A stretch of 64,000 nt of DNA from positions 40,535 to 104,534 of the forward strand of contig PLZB01000055.1 in the NCBI GenBank assembly GCA_003151955.1, in the 5' to 3' direction. Shown here piece after piece: positions 24,979-33,640 of this stretch. The stretch is from Acidimicrobiaceae bacterium. GTDB lineage: Bacteria; Actinomycetota; Acidimicrobiia; Acidimicrobiales; UBA8190. The notes under the pieces are model-generated. The model was not told the origin of the DNA and searched no databases. It saw only the letters and a list, made by a program, of their open reading frames with translations. How positions within the stretch are numbered: the stretch's first letter is position 1; every line of letters begins with the position of its first letter. Made by a program: the position numbers and the translations under genes.

Positions 24979-25188
24979 GGCAGCCAGGTCGAGGAGGGCC
25001 CGGAGGGCCGGGGAGACCTGGGCCAGGACGAGCCGACCGCCGAGGCGGCCGGCCTGCAGCCCCAGGCGGGCCAGGTGGTCGAGCGTCCCGAGGTCGGGTC
25101 GACCCTCCCCCCCCAGGAGCTCCGAGGCCAACTCGGCCCCGTCGGGCCCGAGGACCCTGACCTGGCACCAGCGCTCGCGAGGACCCAT
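24880..25188 (-). CDS. STAS-like domain protein, antisense to the sigma-gene tail
   Basis: The 102-residue protein has a STAS-like second half: LDHLARLGLQAGRLGGRLVL then VSPALRALLDLAAL, as in small actinobacterial STAS proteins that follow a similar pattern. The C-terminus (VEVEGQPEPGEEPLGVEDG) also looks like those proteins, and it lies opposite the last ~33 codons of the sigma gene. Start ATG 25188, with GTG 25191 possible. Both frames appear meaningful over 24880-24978, though one may be a shadow of the other. Confidence 0.5.
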   Translation of the reverse strand: MGPRERWCQVRVLGPDGAELASELLGGEGRPDLGTLDHLARLGLQAGRLGGRLVLAQVSPALRALLDLAALPVEVEGQPEPGEEPLGVEDGQEEQHPRDLPP

Positions 25189-25318
25189 CACCGGGTGGAC
25201 GGAGGGCGGGGGGCGATCTCATCGCCGACCCGGAGGCCCGATGAGTTCCGGGAGCGGCCCCCGTCCAAGGGGGTGCATGATCAACCTGAGTTGAGTGAGA
25301 AACCAGAAGGAGCAGACC

Positions 25319-26098
25319 ATGACCACCCGTGACACGGCGCCCCTCGGGGCGCCCTGCTGGACCGATCTCTGGACCTCCGACGTGGAGGGGAGCCGGAGGT
25401 TCTACAGCGAGCTCTTCGGCTGGGAGGCCCAGGAGCCCAGCGAGGAATTCGGGGGCTACTTCATGTTCACCCGCAACGGGGTCCCGACCGCAGGTGGGAT
25501 GGGGTCCATGGGGGACATGGCCGCCGACGACAGCTGGAAGATCTACCTCGACACCGACGACATCGCCAAGACCCTCCAGGCAGCCGAGTCGGAGGGGGCC
25601 CAGATCGTCTCCCCCGCCATGGCCGTCGCCGACCTGGGCACCCAGGCCGTCCTGATCGACCCGACGGGAGCCCAACTCGGGACCTGGCAGGCCGGGACCT
25701 TCCCGGGGTTCACGGTGCTCGGTGAGCACGGTGCCCCGAGCTGGTTCGAGCTCTTCACCCGGGACCACGCCGGGGCGGTCGACTTCTACCGGTCGGTGTT
25801 CCACTGGGAGACCCAGTCGGTGTCCGACAGCGACGAGTTCCGCTACGCGGTCATGAAGGACCCGGGCACCGAGGGGGAGTTGGCCGGGATCATGGACGCC
25901 TCGGCCTTCCTCCCCGAGGGCACCGGCTCCCAGTGGTCGGTCTACTGGGAGGTCGACGACATCGACGCCTCGGTGGCCAAGGTGCTGGCCCTGGGGGGCT
26001 CGGTGGTGGACGACGCCCAGGACACCCCCTACGGCCGGATGGCCACGGTGGCCGACCCGGCCGGGGCGGTGTTCAAGCTGCGGACGGCACCCCGGTAG
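25319..26098 (+). CDS. VOC-superfamily (glyoxalase/bleomycin-resistance-like) protein, two domains
   Basis: Two tandem vicinal-oxygen-chelate units fill this 259-residue protein: GAPCWTDLWTSDVEGSRRFY...LIDPTGAQLGTW and GAPSWFELFTRDHAGAVDFY...VADPAGAVFKL. VOC proteins bind a metal and act as dioxygenases, lyases or drug-binding proteins; this CG7246/27 kDa-antigen-like subgroup has no firm substrate. ATG 25319 has AAGGAG 7 nt upstream. A short inverted repeat TCAAC-CTGA-GTTGA (25281-25294) lies in its 5' region and could be an operator. Confidence 0.82.
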   Translation: MTTRDTAPLGAPCWTDLWTSDVEGSRRFYSELFGWEAQEPSEEFGGYFMFTRNGVPTAGGMGSMGDMAADDSWKIYLDTDDIAKTLQAAESEGAQIVSPAMAVADLGTQAVLIDPTGAQLGTWQAGTFPGFTVLGEHGAPSWFELFTRDHAGAVDFYRSVFHWETQSVSDSDEFRYAVMKDPGTEGELAGIMDASAFLPEGTGSQWSVYWEVDDIDASVAKVLALGGSVVDDAQDTPYGRMATVADPAGAVFKLRTAPR

Positions 26099-26150
26099 GG
26101 GGAGGCCGTAGCATCTCGGAGGTTCCCGTCGTTCGGCGTTCGGAGGCAGC

Positions 26151-27224
26151 TTGGAGCGCAGGACGGTGGAGGTCTACGAGGAGCGGGGCCCGATCTGGGC
26201 CTCGTCCCGGCGGCCGGTCCGCCGGGACGAGGCCCGGGCCTTCGCCGCCCTGGTCCCCACCGGAGGGATCCGGATCGACCTGGGTTGCGGCGGGGGACGG
26301 TACACGGCCGACCTGGGCCGGCCCGTGGTCGGCCTCGACGCCGCCGCCAGCATGCTCGAGCTCTGCCGGGCGGCCGCCCCGGCGGCCCTCCTGGTCCGGG
26401 GGGACCTCGAGGCCCTGCCCTTCGGGGCCGGGACCCTCCAGGGGGGCTGGGCCAACATGAGCTATCTCCACCTCCCCCGGACACGGCTCCCGATGGCCCT
26501 GGCCGACCTCCAGGGGGTCCTGGCCCCGGGGGCCCCGGTCGATCTCCAGGTCCTGGCCGGCGACCACGAGGGATTCGGGCTCCCGGGCGACGACGTGGGA
26601 GGCCGGTTCTTCTCTGGGTGGCAACCGGACGCGTTGGAGCAGGTCCTGGTGGGAGCAGGGTTCGGCCCGGAGCCGGCCGTGGTCGAGGATGACGTGGTCA
26701 GGGTCCGGGCCCGACGGCTCCGGAGCCTGGCCGACACGGTGGGGGCCGGGATGGGAGTGCTCGTGGTGGGGTTGAACCCGAGCCTCCATGCCGCCGACTC
26801 CGGGGTGGGCTTCAGCCGGCCGGGGAACCGGTTCTGGCCGGCGGCCCGGACCGCCGGGCTGGTCACGAGGGACCGGGACCCCCGGGGAGCCCTCTCCGTC
26901 GACGGGGTGGGGATGACCGATCTGGTCAAGCGGGCCACGACCACGGCGGCGGAGCTCGGCGGGGAGGAGTACGGGGAGGGGATGGCCCGGCTCGAAGGGC
27001 TGGTGGGCTGGCTCGAGCCGGGGGTGGTCTGCTTCGTGGGCCTGGCCGGCTGGCGGGCCGCCGTGGACCGGGGGGCCCGGGCCGGCCTGCAGGAGGGGGG
27101 GCTCGGGGGCCGGCCCGTCTACCTCATGCCGTCGACGTCAGGGCTGAACGCCGGGAGCTCCCTCGACGAGCTGACCGGCCATCTCCGGGCCGTGATCGCC
27201 CTGGCCCGGGAGGGGGGCCGGTGA
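26151..27224 (+). CDS. Fusion: SAM-dependent methyltransferase + MUG mismatch-specific uracil/thymine DNA glycosylase
   Basis: Residues ~1-195 form a class I methyltransferase (IRIDLGCGGGRYTADLG for SAM, GLDAAASMLELCR, then ANMSYLHLP). Residues ~200-357 are a MUG-type DNA glycosylase: VVGLNPSLHAADSGVGF (catalytic Asn loop), GNRFWPAARTAGL and MPSTSGLNAGSS (leucine-wedge loop), which removes U or T from G mismatches. The TTG start at 26151 has GGAGG 5 nt upstream. It heads an operon with a nucleotidyl cyclase and a DapB-fold oxidoreductase (GTGA overlaps). Pairing base excision with methyl transfer in one chain is unusual; the methyl acceptor is unknown. Confidence 0.85.
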   Translation: MERRTVEVYEERGPIWASSRRPVRRDEARAFAALVPTGGIRIDLGCGGGRYTADLGRPVVGLDAAASMLELCRAAAPAALLVRGDLEALPFGAGTLQGGWANMSYLHLPRTRLPMALADLQGVLAPGAPVDLQVLAGDHEGFGLPGDDVGGRFFSGWQPDALEQVLVGAGFGPEPAVVEDDVVRVRARRLRSLADTVGAGMGVLVVGLNPSLHAADSGVGFSRPGNRFWPAARTAGLVTRDRDPRGALSVDGVGMTDLVKRATTTAAELGGEEYGEGMARLEGLVGWLEPGVVCFVGLAGWRAAVDRGARAGLQEGGLGGRPVYLMPSTSGLNAGSSLDELTGHLRAVIALAREGGR

Positions 27225-28342
27225 AGGAGGGGGCCGAGGACCTCGAGGGGTGGGCCGGGGCCGGTCTCTACGACCCGGACTCCCCCACCGCCGTCGACCG
27301 GCGGGCCCTGCTCCGGTCATTGGTCGAGCAGGGGTGCACCGTCGAGGAGATGGTGGCGGCCCAGTCCAGGGGCCGGCTCTTCGCCCTGGCCGGTGACCGG
27401 ATCATCAGGCCGGAGCGGGACCAGTACACCCTGGCCGAGGTGGCCGGCCGGTTCGGGGCCCACGTCGAGCTGGTCCAACACGTCTGGCGGGCGCTCGGCC
27501 TGGTCGACCCGGGGCCGGACGTGGCCGTGGCCGGCGCCGCCGACCTCGAGATCGTGGCCACCTGCCTGGCCTTCACGACGCTCTTCGGAGAGCAGGAGGC
27601 GATCGGCGTGATCCGGGTCATCGGGGCCTCGGCAGCCCGGGTGGCCGAGGCGGCCAGCTCCCTGGTCCTGGCCTCGCCCGTCAACGTCTCCATCGAGCTC
27701 CGGGACAGCGAGTTCGCCACCTCCCAGCTCTGGGCCTCGCTGGCCCCGGCCGTCCCGGCCACGGGCCGGGTCCTCGGGATCGTCCTCGGCCACCACATCG
27801 AGTCGGTCATCCGGCATTCCGAGCAGGCCGGGGCGGGAGAGCGGGGCCGGACATTGCGACTCGGGGTGGGGTTCGCCGACCTGTCCGGGTTCACGGCCCT
27901 GAGCCAGGTCCTCACACTCGAGGAGCTCTCGGCCCTCCTGGCCGACTTCGAGGAGTGGGTCCACGAGACGGTCGCCGCCGAGGGGGGCCGGGTGGTGAAG
28001 TTCATCGGGGACGCCGCCATGTTCTGCGCCACCGACCCGGACGTCCTGGCCCGTATCGGCTGGGCCCTGACCGACGGTCGGGACCGACCCGGGCACCGCC
28101 TGGCGGCCCGGGCCGGCCTTGCCTACGGTGACCTCTTGACCCAGGAGGGGGACTACTTCGGGATGCCGGTCAACCTGGCCGCACGGCTGGTGGCGGCGGC
28201 GGAGCCGGGAACGGTGCTGGCCGATGCCGCGGCGGCCGGGGCCCTCGACCCGGATCGGTGGGAGGTGAGCGGGCTCCCGGCCCGGACCCTCCGGGGCTTT
28301 CCGGAGCCGGTGGCCCCGTTCGCCCTGCGGAGGCGGACGTGA
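27221..28342 (+). CDS. Class III adenylate/guanylate cyclase with N-terminal helical regulatory domain
   Basis: The 373-residue soluble protein has a ~200-residue helical N-terminal domain resembling the autoinhibitory part of mycobacterial Rv1264-type cyclases, then a class III catalytic domain from about residue 213. Visible active-site parts are VGFADLSGFTALS (first metal Asp), VKFIGDAAMF (second Asp) and GDYFGMPVNLAARL (transition-state Asn and Arg). It makes cAMP (or cGMP) in the cytoplasm, probably pH- or ligand-controlled. GTG 27221 overlaps the preceding stop by 4 nt. Confidence 0.88.
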   Translation: MKEGAEDLEGWAGAGLYDPDSPTAVDRRALLRSLVEQGCTVEEMVAAQSRGRLFALAGDRIIRPERDQYTLAEVAGRFGAHVELVQHVWRALGLVDPGPDVAVAGAADLEIVATCLAFTTLFGEQEAIGVIRVIGASAARVAEAASSLVLASPVNVSIELRDSEFATSQLWASLAPAVPATGRVLGIVLGHHIESVIRHSEQAGAGERGRTLRLGVGFADLSGFTALSQVLTLEELSALLADFEEWVHETVAAEGGRVVKFIGDAAMFCATDPDVLARIGWALTDGRDRPGHRLAARAGLAYGDLLTQEGDYFGMPVNLAARLVAAAEPGTVLADAAAAGALDPDRWEVSGLPARTLRGFPEPVAPFALRRRT

Positions 28343-29433
28343 CCGGGTCGGGGAGGGTCTTCCGGGTCGTTCAGTGGGCCACCGGGGCCCAGGGGGTCGA
28401 GGCCATCCGGGCCGTCCTCGACCGGCCCGACCTGGAGCTGGTCGGGGCCAAGGTCTACAGCCCGGAGAAGGAGGGGGTCGATCTCGGGGTCCTCGTGGGC
28501 CGGGACCCCGTCGGGGTGACGGCCACGATGGACCGGGAGGCCCTCCTGGTCCTCGGGGCCGACTGTGTGGCCTACATGCCCCGGCTGACCTCGGTCGAGG
28601 AGGTCTGCGCCATCCTGTCGAGCGGGGCGAACGTCGTGACCACCGCCTTCTGCTTCTACCCGCCGGCCCTCCCCCCCGACGACCTGGCCCGCTTGGTCGA
28701 GGCCTGCCGGGTCGGGGGGAGCTCGATCCACGGAACGGGACTCAACCCCGGGAACCTGAGTGGGGTCCTCCCCCTGGCCCTGTCGGGGATGAGCCGGAGG
28801 ATCGAGCGGGTCACCCTCCAGGAGCGGGCCGACTGGTCGTTCTACGAGTCGACGAACATCACGTTCGAGAACATGCGGTTCGGTCGGCCCGCCGCCGAGG
28901 TGAGCGAGGAGGCCAGCGACTTCCTCCGGTTCAACAGCGGGATCTTCAAAGAGGAGGTCGCCCTCCTGGCCGACGCCCTCCGGGCGGGGATCGACGAGAT
29001 CACCACCGAGGTCGACCTGGTCGAAGCCCGCCGGGACCACGAGATCTTCGGGATCACCCTGGCGGCGGGGACGGTGGCCGGACAGCGGTGGACCTGGAGG
29101 GGACGGCGCCAGGGCCGCCCCCTGGTCGAGATCGACGCGCTCTGGACGGTGGGAGGGGAGTACCCGGACCACTGGCCCACGCCCGCCGACGGCTGGACCC
29201 TCACCATCGAGGGGGACCCCTCCATGCAGGCCCACTTCCTGACCCTGGCCAGCTACGAGCGGAACCTGCCGATCGCCGAGCACGTCCGGGCTGCCAGCAT
29301 CGCCACGGCCATGCAGGCCGTCAACGCCATCCCCGACCTCTGCCGGGCCGAGCCCGGCATCCGGACCATGGCCGACCTCCCCCTCATCCGGAGCGGCATG
29401 GGATTCGGCTTCGGGCCGGAACCGTCTCGCTGA
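28339..29433 (+). CDS. NAD(P)-dependent dihydrodipicolinate-reductase-like (DapB-fold) oxidoreductase
   Basis: The 364-residue protein starts with a Rossmann pattern (VFRVVQWATGAQGVEAIRAV), a nucleotide-binding edge and the family segment SIHGTGLNPGNLSGVLPLAL. This group (diaminopentanoate/amine dehydrogenase-like) acts on amino or oxo acids; substrates of most members are unknown. GTG 28339 overlaps the cyclase stop by 4 nt. It ends the operon; a hairpin at 29479-29494 may terminate it. Confidence 0.82.
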   Translation: MTGSGRVFRVVQWATGAQGVEAIRAVLDRPDLELVGAKVYSPEKEGVDLGVLVGRDPVGVTATMDREALLVLGADCVAYMPRLTSVEEVCAILSSGANVVTTAFCFYPPALPPDDLARLVEACRVGGSSIHGTGLNPGNLSGVLPLALSGMSRRIERVTLQERADWSFYESTNITFENMRFGRPAAEVSEEASDFLRFNSGIFKEEVALLADALRAGIDEITTEVDLVEARRDHEIFGITLAAGTVAGQRWTWRGRRQGRPLVEIDALWTVGGEYPDHWPTPADGWTLTIEGDPSMQAHFLTLASYERNLPIAEHVRAASIATAMQAVNAIPDLCRAEPGIRTMADLPLIRSGMGFGFGPEPSR

Positions 29434-29478
29434 CAGAAAGATCCGGCCCGGATCACAAGGTCGGGGGTCCCCGGGCGT

Positions 29479-29494
29479 CCCTCTCTGCAGAGGG
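29479..29494 (+). terminator. Hairpin downstream of the cyclase operon
   Basis: CCCTCT (29479-29484) pairs with AGAGGG (29489-29494) around CTGC, 46 bp after the DapB-fold gene. No T tract. The rest of 29434-29622 shows no gene and presumably carries the ABC transporter promoter. Confidence 0.4.
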
Positions 29495-29622
29495 CGGGTG
29501 ACGTGTGTCGCCGGACGCCCTCGCTGAGCAGATGTTGAGAGACGCCAGGTCAGGGCCGGACGACTTCCCAGTCGTCGCCCCACCCGGCTCGACGCCTCCC
29601 CGCACCGGAACGGGAGTTCGTC

Positions 29623-30561
29623 GTGATCGAGGCCACTGGTCTCACCAAGCGGTACGGCTCGACCCTGGCCGTCGATGCCCTGTCCTTCTCGGTCAAGGCC
29701 GGGCAGGTCACCGGCTTCCTCGGCCCGAACGGGGCGGGGAAGTCGACGACCTTGCGGATGGTCCTGGGTCTCGACGCCCCTTCGGGGGGGTCGGTCACGA
29801 TCGACGGTCGTCCCTACCGGGAGCTCCACCGGCCCCTGTTCGAGGTGGGGGCGATGCTGGAGGCCAAGGCCATCCACGACGGCCGGAGCGCCCGGGACCA
29901 TCTCCGCTGCCTGGCCCGGAGCAACGGGATCGGACGTCGCCGGGTCGAGGAGGTCCTCGAGACGGTGGGGCTCACCAGCGTGGCCAGGAAGCGGGCCGGG
30001 CTCTTCTCCCTGGGGATGGGCCAGCGGCTCGGCATCGGGGTCGCCCTCCTCGGAGACCCGGGGGTGCTGATCCTCGACGAGCCGGTCAACGGCCTCGATC
30101 CCGAGGGGATCGTCTGGATCCGGACCCTCATGCGGTCGCTGGCCGCCGAGGGACGGACCGTCTTCGTCTCGAGCCACCTGATGGCCGAGATGGCCCTGAC
30201 CGCCGACCACGTCATCGTGATCGGCCGGGGCCGGCTCCTGGCCGAGGCCAGCGTCGGGGACCTCATCGCCGGGAGCTCCCAGAACTACGTCCGGGTCCGC
30301 TCCGTCGACGACAGGCGGCTGGCCGAGCTGATCGGGGCCAAGGGTGGTGCGAGCCGGCCCGAGGCCGACGGGGCCCTGGCCGTCACCGGGGTCAGCGCCT
30401 CGGTGATCGGCGACCTGGCCGGGGGGGACGGGATCGTCCTCCACGAGCTCTCCCCCCAGGAGGCCTCCCTGGAGGAGGCCTACATGGAACTGACCCGGAA
30501 CAGCGTCGACTACCGCGCCGGAACCCCGGCCGTGACCTCCTCAGCCGGAAAGGTGGCCTGA
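29623..30561 (+). CDS. ABC transporter ATP-binding subunit (DrrA/CcmA-type exporter)
   Basis: The 312-residue ATPase has Walker A GPNGAGKST, the signature FSLGMGQRLG, Walker B VLILDEPVNGLDP and the switch His in VSSHL, followed by a ~90-residue C-terminal extension typical of drug- or lantibiotic-type exporters. It energises the membrane protein encoded 2 bp downstream. GTG 29623 is preceded by GGGAG. Confidence 0.9.
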   Translation: MIEATGLTKRYGSTLAVDALSFSVKAGQVTGFLGPNGAGKSTTLRMVLGLDAPSGGSVTIDGRPYRELHRPLFEVGAMLEAKAIHDGRSARDHLRCLARSNGIGRRRVEEVLETVGLTSVARKRAGLFSLGMGQRLGIGVALLGDPGVLILDEPVNGLDPEGIVWIRTLMRSLAAEGRTVFVSSHLMAEMALTADHVIVIGRGRLLAEASVGDLIAGSSQNYVRVRSVDDRRLAELIGAKGGASRPEADGALAVTGVSASVIGDLAGGDGIVLHELSPQEASLEEAYMELTRNSVDYRAGTPAVTSSAGKVA

Positions 30562-30563
30562 CG

Positions 30564-31397
30564 ATGGTTGCCATCGAATTCCCCCTCCCCAGAACCACCG
30601 TCCCCCCCAAGACCGGGCCGATCCTCCCCGATGTGCTCCGGTCGGAGTGGGACAAGCTCCGGACGGTCCGGTCGACCTACTGGACCCTCTTCGCCGCCGC
30701 CGCCACCATGATCGGGCTCTCGGCCATCCTCTGCGGGATCTACGTGGCCCAGTACGCCCACCTGAGCGCCAAGGACCGGGCCCTCTTCGACCCGGCGTCG
30801 TTCAGCCTGACGGGGAGCTTCCTGGCCCAGCTCGCCATCGGCGTCCTGGGGGTCCTGGTCATCACGAGCGAGTACGGCAGCGGGATGATCCGGAGCACCT
30901 TCGCCGCCGTCCCCCAGCGGCTCACGGTCCTCGCCGCCAAGGCGGCCGTCTTCGCGGCGGTGACCCTGGTGGTGACGACGGCGGCCAGCCTGGCCGCCTT
31001 CTCCGTCGGCCAGATGATCCTCTCCTCGAAGGGCATCGGCGTCGGACTGGGCGCCCCCGGGGTCCTCCGGACGGTCATCGGGACCGGGCTCTACCTTGCC
31101 GTCCTGGGCCTGCTGGCCCTCAGCCTGGGCACCATCATCCGGAAGACGGCGGGAGCGATCGCGGCGGTGTTCGGCCTGGTCCTCGTCCTGCCGACCATCG
31201 CCGGCCTCCTGCCGGGATCGCTGAGCTCGGTCCAGAAATTCCTCCCCAGCAACGCCGGCCTGGCCCTCGTCACGGGGAGCCACGCCGGCAAAACCGTCCC
31301 GAGCCTGGCACCCTGGATCGGCTTCGGGGTCTTCTGTCTCTACGCTGTCGCCGCCCTCGCCGTCGCCGGGGTCATCCTGGTCCGGCGGGACGCCTGA
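30564..31397 (+). CDS. ABC transporter permease (ABC-2 type)
   Basis: The 277-residue protein has six predicted transmembrane helices, starting with YWTLFAAAATMIGLSAILCG, and the ABC-2 style loop VITSEYGSGMIRSTFAAVPQR before the third helix (E-Y-x-x-G-x-I-R-x-T is typical). It forms the membrane part of the exporter with the preceding ATPase. The substrate is unknown. The stop lies 31 bp from the convergent HNH gene. Confidence 0.88.
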   Translation: MVAIEFPLPRTTVPPKTGPILPDVLRSEWDKLRTVRSTYWTLFAAAATMIGLSAILCGIYVAQYAHLSAKDRALFDPASFSLTGSFLAQLAIGVLGVLVITSEYGSGMIRSTFAAVPQRLTVLAAKAAVFAAVTLVVTTAASLAAFSVGQMILSSKGIGVGLGAPGVLRTVIGTGLYLAVLGLLALSLGTIIRKTAGAIAAVFGLVLVLPTIAGLLPGSLSSVQKFLPSNAGLALVTGSHAGKTVPSLAPWIGFGVFCLYAVAALAVAGVILVRRDA

Positions 31398-31427
31398 GTC
31401 CTCACCGACGGGAGCTTCGGCCGGTCC

Positions 31428-32696
31428 TCAGCCGGGGGGAGGGGGATCCTTCCCCTTCGGTCGCCGCCTGGCCGGAGTCCAGGCCCACCGTCCGGGGCCG
31501 CCGGAGAGGTTCCAGTTCCCCTGGGTCTTCTGGCTGTGATGGAACCGGCAGAGGAGGGCGAGGTTGTCGAGGGAGGTCGGGCCGCCGGCGGCATGGTCGA
31601 CCCGCCAGTGGTCCCGTTCGAGACCCCTCACCCGGTCGCAGTCGGGCACGACGCAGGTCGGATCCCGCCACCGGAGGGCCAGGTCGACAGCGGCCTGGAC
31701 GTGACGGCCCGCCGAGCAGACCGTCCTGATGTCCACCCCGTCGGTCACGACGAGGGTGAGGAGGGCCTCCCCGAGGAGATCCCGGGCCGTCGTGACCGGG
31801 ACCGACCCGCAGCCGGGGATCTCGACAATCTCGTCGCCGGTGGCCCAGCCCCGGAGCAACGCCGGGAGATCCACCCGGAGGAGCATCCGATGGCGGGGGG
31901 TCCCGGGCCGGCTCCCGTCCTCCTCGGCTCCCCAACCGACTCGGCCACTGGCGGCGTGCGACCGGCGGACGAACGCCAGGAGGGCGTCGGCCCGGTAGGC
32001 CCCTGCCGACTCCGCCTTCCCCGACCGCTGGGCCGCCGCCAGGCGCAGTTCGGCGTCCTCTTCGACCAGTCCCCTGATCTCGGCCATCTTCTCGGGAGCC
32101 ATCCTTGCGTTCAGGACCCCCATCCCCTCGGCGTCGGTCCCGAACCAGGCGAACCTGGTGGCATGGTGGCGGCCGGCCCTGGCCTTGTCATCCTCCCGGG
32201 ATCGGGCCTCGGTCTCGGTCCTCCGCCGGAGGTCCCGGATCGTCCCCAGGGACTGCCTCCCGGCGGCGATGAAGGCCTCCTGGCGGCCGGGCGCCACCGA
32301 AGAGGCCCGGACGACCTCGTCGGTGACCCGGGGAGAGAGCTCCCCGGACCGGACCGCCTGGGCGACCTTGGGGAGCTTCTTCAACCTGGCCCCCGTCTTG
32401 AGCTCCCTCCGGGCGTCCCGGTGGTCTGTCCCAGAGATGGCCCCGAGCCAGTCCTCCGCTGATCGGTACCGGCCGCCCTGGCGCCAGGCCTCCTCGCAGT
32501 CCGCCACCCGGCGGGCGGCGACGAGTCGTCCGGCCGACCCGAGACCGACGATCCGGCTGAAGACGGCCGTCAGCCGGGCCGCCTCGTCTCCGGAGACCGA
32601 CTCCGGATCGAGGCCGGCGACAGCGACGGCGAGTTCCCGGACCACCCTCTCCAACCGCTCCGCAACCACTGCCGCTGTCATGACATCAATAATCAT
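31428..32696 (-). CDS. DUF222 / HNH endonuclease protein (13E12-repeat-like family)
   Basis: This 422-residue protein has an N-terminal DUF222 helical domain (about residues 1-300) and a C-terminal HNH nuclease: TCVVPDCDRVRGLERDHWRV, DHAAGG, then NLALLCRFHHSQKT. DUF222-HNH genes are highly repeated in actinobacterial genomes and behave like selfish or mobile elements; the biological role is not settled. ATG 32696 is preceded by an AT-richer patch (CATATGTTTCTATG) unlike the surrounding DNA, fitting an acquired gene. Confidence 0.85.
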   Translation of the reverse strand: MIIDVMTAAVVAERLERVVRELAVAVAGLDPESVSGDEAARLTAVFSRIVGLGSAGRLVAARRVADCEEAWRQGGRYRSAEDWLGAISGTDHRDARRELKTGARLKKLPKVAQAVRSGELSPRVTDEVVRASSVAPGRQEAFIAAGRQSLGTIRDLRRRTETEARSREDDKARAGRHHATRFAWFGTDAEGMGVLNARMAPEKMAEIRGLVEEDAELRLAAAQRSGKAESAGAYRADALLAFVRRSHAASGRVGWGAEEDGSRPGTPRHRMLLRVDLPALLRGWATGDEIVEIPGCGSVPVTTARDLLGEALLTLVVTDGVDIRTVCSAGRHVQAAVDLALRWRDPTCVVPDCDRVRGLERDHWRVDHAAGGPTSLDNLALLCRFHHSQKTQGNWNLSGGPGRWAWTPARRRPKGKDPPPPG

Positions 32697-32770
32697 AGAA
32701 ACATATGACACTCGTTGTCGAGGGTCTCGGACGGAGCCGGCCGTGACCGACGGCACCTCCGGCTCTCCAC

Positions 32771-33640
32771 CTAGGGTTCCGGCCGGTTCGCCTCCCCCAG
32801 CTGGTCGAGGAGGGACCGCCCGGTGAGCTCGAAGACGGTCTCGTCGTCGGCCTGACGCCAGAGGTCGAGGAGGCCGGCGGAGAGGGGGTCGCAGCCGTAG
32901 CGCATCGGGCCGTTCCGGTCGACGATGGCGTCGACGATCCGGGCGGCGGCGACGGCGGGGGCGGTGACCTGGGGGTCGGCATGCTCCCGGCGGAGCCCGG
33001 CCGCAGCCTCCGCCATGATCCGGTAGCGGGGGAACCGGGTCGCAACCGGCTCCCCGGTGCTGAGCCGGAACATGTCGGTGTCGACGGGGCCGGGGAGGAT
33101 CTCGACGACCCGGATCCCGGAGGGGGCCAGTTCGACCCGGAGGGTGTCGCCGAGTGCGGAGACGGCGGCCTTGGTGGCCCGGTAGGCGGAGTAGAAGGGG
33201 ACGGCGGCGAGGATGGAGGAGGAGGTGACGGTGCAGACGACAGCGGGCCGGTTGGCCCGGAGGGTGGGGATGGCGGCCATGGTGAGGCCGACCACGCCCA
33301 GGACGTTGGTCTCGAAGAGCCTCCGCCAGTCGTCGAGGTCGGAGTGCTCGACGGGGAGGTAGTCGGTGTCGATCCCGGCGTTGTTGACGAGGACGGTGAG
33401 GTCGTCGGGGAGGTCGTAGGTGGTGGGGTCGGTGACGTCGAGGGCGACCACTCGGAGCCGACCGGTTGTGGCCCCGGGGAGGTCGGCACCGTCGGCGGGG
33501 TTCCGCATGGTGGCGACGGTGTCGAAGCCCCGGTCGGCCAATTCGAGGGCGACGGCCCGGCCGATCCCCCGACTGGCGCCGGTGACGAGGGCGGACCCGG
33601 TGGCCGGGAGGGTCCGGCCGGCGCCAGGGCCGGGGGTCAC
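32771..33640 (-). CDS. Short-chain dehydrogenase/reductase (SDR)
   Basis: The 289-residue SDR has TGASRGIGRA for cofactor binding, LVNNAG, catalytic Ser in VTSSSIL and Y-R-A-T-K (YSAYRATKAAV). It probably oxidises or reduces a secondary alcohol/ketone with NAD(P). GTG 33640 overlaps the kinase stop by 4 nt, so it belongs to the acyl-CoA dehydrogenase/APH operon and may act on the same hydroxyacyl or steroid-like chain. Confidence 0.88.
   Translation of the reverse strand: MTPGPGAGRTLPATGSALVTGASRGIGRAVALELADRGFDTVATMRNPADGADLPGATTGRLRVVALDVTDPTTYDLPDDLTVLVNNAGIDTDYLPVEHSDLDDWRRLFETNVLGVVGLTMAAIPTLRANRPAVVCTVTSSSILAAVPFYSAYRATKAAVSALGDTLRVELAPSGIRVVEILPGPVDTDMFRLSTGEPVATRFPRYRIMAEAAAGLRREHADPQVTAPAVAAARIVDAIVDRNGPMRYGCDPLSAGLLDLWRQADDETVFELTGRSLLDQLGEANRPEP

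Noticed and set aside
31428-32696. Insertion sequence around the HNH gene
   Set aside because: No terminal inverted repeats or target duplications were seen by eye at its ends.
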